From Alphaproteobacteria bacterium (GTDB lineage Bacteria; Pseudomonadota; Alphaproteobacteria; CACIAM-22H2), in the NCBI GenBank assembly GCA_016793165.1, contig JAEULA010000123.1, forward strand, positions 1 through 34,398: a stretch of 34,398 bases of DNA, written 5' to 3'. The translations under genes and the position numbers were made by a program. Below the pieces are notes generated by a model. It searched no databases, was not told the origin of the DNA, and was given only the letters and a program-made list of their open reading frames with translations. Positions within the stretch are counted from its first letter, which is position 1; each line of letters opens with the position of its first letter. Positions 31,766 through 34,398 of the stretch are shown in pieces.

Positions 31766-32977
31766 TCACCCCTGGGGCCGCAGCGTCTTCACGACGTCGT
31801 CGCCGGGCAGGTACTTGGCACCGTCGGCGTAGCGCCAGCCGACCATCGTGCCCTTGCCGCCCTTGAGCGCTGTCTTGCCCACGAAGGCGCCGAGGGTCGA
31901 CTGGTGGTCGATCGCGCGGAACTCGCACGCGCCGAAGGCGGACTCGAACTTCAGCCCCTTCATGGCGTCGACCATCTTCTCGGTCTCGGTCGAGTTGCCG
32001 CGCTTGAGCATCGCGGCGATGGCGTTGACCGTGTCGAAGCCGACCACCGAGCCGAGACGCGGGTAGTCGTTCCAGCGCTTCTGGTAGGCGTCGCGGAACG
32101 CCTTGTGGCCTGCCGTCTCGATCTGATCCCAGGGATAGCCGGTCACGACCCAGCCCTCGGGGCACTCGTCCTTGAGCGGGTCCATGTATTCGGGCTCGCC
32201 CGTGAGCATGCTCGCCACGAAGCGCTTCTCGAACAGGCCGCGCGTGTTGCCCTGGCGCACGAAGTTGGTGAGGTCGCCGCCGAAGGTGACGTTGAAGATC
32301 GCGTCGGGCTTCGCCTGCTCGACCGCCTGCACGGTGGCGCCGGCGTCGATGCGCCCGAGGGCCGGGAACTGCTCGGCGACGAACTCGACGCCGGGCTTGG
32401 CCTTCATCAGCAGCTCCTTGAACCACTTCGCCGCCGACTGGCCGTACTCGTAGTTCGGCGACACGATCGCCCAGCGCTTGGCGTCGACCTTCGCCGCCTC
32501 CTCGGCCAGCATCGCCGCCTGCATGTAGGTCGAAGGCCGCAGGCGGAAGGTGTAGCGGTTGCCTCGACCCCAGACGAGCGCGTCGCTCAGCGGCTCGGAG
32601 GCGACGTAGAGCTTCTTGTTCTGGTTCGCAAAGTCGGCAATGGCGAGGCCGACATTGGAGAGGAACCCGCCGGCGACGATGTCGACCTTCTCCGCATTGA
32701 CGAGTTCGCCGGCAAAGCGAACCGCGTCCTCGGGCTTGCCGGCATCGTCGCGGAAGATCGTCTCGAGCTTGCGCCCGCCGATGCCGCCCGCGGCGTTGAC
32801 CTGCTCGACCGCGAGGTTCCAGCCGTTGCGGTACGGCGCGAGGAACGCCGGCTGCGCGGTGTAGCTGTTGATCTCGCCGATCCGGATCGCGGCCCCCTGC
32901 GCGCGGGCGATCGCCGGCGCGCCGAGGCCCGCGGCGAGGGCGCCCTTGAGGGCGGTGCGTCGCTTCATCGTGGTCAT
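31766..32977 (-). CDS. livK: Liv-type ABC transporter substrate-binding protein
   Basis: The 403-residue periplasmic binding protein is of the Leu/Ile/Val-binding (peripla_BP_6) family, whose ligands range from branched-chain amino acids to amides, urea and aromatic acids. The signal peptide MTTMKRRTALKGALAAGLG has a twin-arginine-like pair and ends near IARAQ. The mature part has IRIGEINSYTAQPAFLAPYRNGWNLAV, NAAGGIGGRKLETIFRDDAGKPEDAV and WAIVSPNYEYGQSAAKWFKELL, all family landmarks. The start ATG at 32975-32977 follows AAGGGAGAAGGA; a second ATG three codons on is an alternative. It lies 61 bp downstream of the AA_synth pair on the same strand. The ligand is unknown. Confidence 0.92.
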   Translation of the reverse strand: MTTMKRRTALKGALAAGLGAPAIARAQGAAIRIGEINSYTAQPAFLAPYRNGWNLAVEQVNAAGGIGGRKLETIFRDDAGKPEDAVRFAGELVNAEKVDIVAGGFLSNVGLAIADFANQNKKLYVASEPLSDALVWGRGNRYTFRLRPSTYMQAAMLAEEAAKVDAKRWAIVSPNYEYGQSAAKWFKELLMKAKPGVEFVAEQFPALGRIDAGATVQAVEQAKPDAIFNVTFGGDLTNFVRQGNTRGLFEKRFVASMLTGEPEYMDPLKDECPEGWVVTGYPWDQIETAGHKAFRDAYQKRWNDYPRLGSVVGFDTVNAIAAMLKRGNSTETEKMVDAMKGLKFESAFGACEFRAIDHQSTLGAFVGKTALKGGKGTMVGWRYADGAKYLPGDDVVKTLRPQG

Positions 32978-33038
32978 CGTGTCCTTCTCCCTTCCCTGTT
33001 TTCCTGTTCGTGATGCGGACGGATGTCCGCGGCCTTGC

Positions 33039-33623
33039 TCAGCGCAGCCCGTCCTTGCCTTCGATCTGGTCCTTGGTGAGCCCACCGATGCGCGGGCTCG
33101 GGCGACCGGAATCGGTCACCACCACCGCGACGAGGATCTCGTTCGCGCGCGGCGAGTCGTTGAGCCGCACTTCCATCGCGTCGAAATGGCTGCGGACATA
33201 GGCCGCGTCCTTGTGCCCGAGCGGCACATCGATCGGCGTGCCGGGCCCGCCCATCTTCTTCGCGGACGGCACCAATGCCGCGCCTTTCTCGACTGCCGCG
33301 CGCAGCGGCTTGCCGAGGCGCGGATGCAGGATCGCCGCGGCGTGCTCGAGCTCGCCGGCCTCGCCGACGATCGCGGCCTTGCCGTAGCTCTCTGCCTGGC
33401 CGGGGTTGATGCCCAGCGCCGCCACCGCGCGCCGGCCGAGCACGTCGCCGAGCTCTTCGCCGATCGCCATCAGCTCCTCGAGATCGGCCTGGTAGGTGCC
33501 GGCGAAGGGATTGGCGATCACCGCGATCGCCGCGGCCCGACGCGTCGGCGGCGATACCTCGCGCCCCATCTCGACATGCGTCTCGTCGACGACGAGCGCG
33601 AACTTCCGGATCCTCGCCCTCAT
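33039..33623 (-). CDS. AA_synth (DUF1185) family protein, copy A
   Basis: The 194-residue protein belongs to the amino acid synthesis family (PF06684, formerly DUF1185), whose reaction is not established to my knowledge. It shares with its upstream neighbour the blocks IRKFA, NPFAGxY, GKxAIVGxxGELEHxA, VPSxKK, DVPxxHxxAxYVRxHFxAxEV, NDxPRxxE and the C-terminal GxDGLR. No signal peptide or membrane helix is visible, so it is likely cytoplasmic. Its ATG overlaps the stop of copy B in an ATGA arrangement, so the two are translationally coupled and may form a hetero-oligomer. livK follows in the same direction. Confidence 0.88.
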   Translation of the reverse strand: MRARIRKFALVVDETHVEMGREVSPPTRRAAAIAVIANPFAGTYQADLEELMAIGEELGDVLGRRAVAALGINPGQAESYGKAAIVGEAGELEHAAAILHPRLGKPLRAAVEKGAALVPSAKKMGGPGTPIDVPLGHKDAAYVRSHFDAMEVRLNDSPRANEILVAVVVTDSGRPSPRIGGLTKDQIEGKDGLR

Positions 33624-34213
33624 CGCAACCCGTCCTCGCCTTTGACTTCGCTGGCCTTCAGCCCGCCGACGCGGTCATGCACGCGCGCGCCCGTCGTCAT
33701 CACCAGGATCAGCACCATCTCGTCGAGACGCGGCGCGTCGTTGACGCCAACCTCGAAGGCGTTGAAATGGCCGCGCACGTAGCTCGCGTTGATGTGCGTC
33801 ACCGGCACGTCGAGGCGCGCGCCGACATGGCCGACCTTCTTGGTCGACGGCACGATCGCCTTCGCGTTGCCGAGCAGGTCGCGCATCGCGTAGCCGCCGG
33901 GCACGTGCCAGAGCGCGCCGTGCTCGAGCTCGCCGCCGGCGCCGACGATGGCGCCCTTGCCGAAGCCTTCGATCGCCTTGAGGTCGCCGCCGGTCAGCGC
34001 CTTGGCCAGGCGCGTCGACATCTCGAGGCCGAGCGGACGCAGCTGCTCCATCATCGGTACGATATTCGACTCGTAGCGGCCGGCGAACGGGTTGTGGATC
34101 ACCGCCGCGATCGCGCCGACCTTGAGCGGCTTGGCCGCCACCGGCCCGCCCTCGTGGAAGATCTCCTCAATGAACGTCGCGAACTTGCGGATCTTGATGC
34201 CGTTGATTTCCAT
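33620..34213 (-). CDS. AA_synth (DUF1185) family protein, copy B
   Basis: This 197-residue paralogue begins MEINGIKIRKFATFIEEIFHE and carries the same conserved blocks as copy A: VIHNPFAGRYESN, GKGAIVGAGGELEHGALWHV, IVPSTKKVG, DVPVTHINASYVRGHFNAFE and GEDGLR. The two copies are clearly diverged, so the duplication is old rather than a recent tandem event. The start ATG at 34211-34213 has GGAGAGCAGGG upstream. It sits between a gene truncated by the window edge (24 bp upstream) and copy A (4-bp overlap). Function unknown; context points to metabolism of the compound imported by the Liv system. Confidence 0.88.
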   Translation of the reverse strand: MEINGIKIRKFATFIEEIFHEGGPVAAKPLKVGAIAAVIHNPFAGRYESNIVPMMEQLRPLGLEMSTRLAKALTGGDLKAIEGFGKGAIVGAGGELEHGALWHVPGGYAMRDLLGNAKAIVPSTKKVGHVGARLDVPVTHINASYVRGHFNAFEVGVNDAPRLDEMVLILVMTTGARVHDRVGGLKASEVKGEDGLR

Positions 34214-34236
34214 GTCCCTGCTCTCCGGTTCCCGCC

Positions 34237-34398
34237 TCAGGCGGCGATCTGTTGGGCCGTCAGGCCGGCGCTCGCCATGCGGCCGCGCAACATCAGCACC
34301 GCCGCGAAGACGCGTCCAGCGCGCCTCAGCGCCTCCGCCGCCGCGCGGCCGCGCGCGAGAGCGGCATCGATCTCCGCCGCGCTCAGCGCGCCGAGCCC
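34237..34398 (-). CDS. C-terminal fragment of an unidentified protein (cut by window end)
   Basis: An open frame enters from the window end and stops at 34237-34239, giving 53 residues rich in Ala and Arg, including LSAAEIDAALARGRAAAEAL and ending ASAGLTAQQIAA. The helical Ala-rich composition and the 23-bp distance to the next gene suggest the end of the upstream gene of the AA_synth operon. Too little is present to name it. Confidence 0.5.
   Translation of the reverse strand, partial: GLGALSAAEIDAALARGRAAAEALRRAGRVFAAVLMLRGRMASAGLTAQQIAA

Overview
The window is very GC-rich and densely coded. It reads as the chromosome of an alphaproteobacterium, most like Rhodospirillales or Hyphomicrobiales. 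Clade markers are the three-gene transhydrogenase (pntAA, pntAB, pntB), the fused anthranilate synthase TrpE(G) behind a Trp-codon leader peptide, a GapR/DUF2312 nucleoid protein, a DUF1244 protein and a single-chain indolepyruvate:ferredoxin oxidoreductase. The species cannot be named from the sequence alone. No rRNA, tRNA, CRISPR array, transposase or phage gene was seen.

Positions 1-5669 (minus strand) hold an M3 oligoendopeptidase, an ABC1/UbiB-like kinase and the pnt genes, with pntB cut by the window start. Positions 5773-15040 (plus strand) hold a long-chain acyl-CoA synthetase, a trp leader/attenuator with trpE(G), a Bcr/CflA-type exporter behind a palindromic operator-like site, and the large indolepyruvate oxidoreductase. 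Positions 15071-17682 (minus) hold a small basic membrane-type protein, GapR, a secreted alpha/beta hydrolase and a DUF1244 protein. An FAD amine-oxidase-type enzyme follows on the plus strand (17807-19156).

From 19166 to the end the window becomes an accessory catabolic and transport region. A TIM-barrel amidohydrolase-like gene (minus) is divergent from a plus-strand cluster: CUT1 sugar-type ABC binding protein and two permeases (no ATPase), an aldo/keto reductase, an enamidase-like amidohydrolase and a nitrilase-superfamily amidase. Convergent to that are an MFS transporter and a Liv-type ABC transporter (livF, livG, fused livHM, livK). Upstream of livK in the same direction are two tandem, paralogous AA_synth (DUF1185) proteins and the end of another gene. 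The grouping of C-N bond hydrolases, a reductase and two importers suggests uptake and breakdown of an amide, lactam or N-heterocycle, but the substrate is not readable from sequence.

Three long palindromic elements lie between genes of this last region: 25585-25793, 29552-29711 and 31601-31747. The two in the liv cluster separate livG from livHM and livHM from livK. The best-supported regulatory feature is the trp attenuator at 7633-7834: a 23-codon leader ending in three Trp codons, with mutually exclusive antiterminator and terminator stems.
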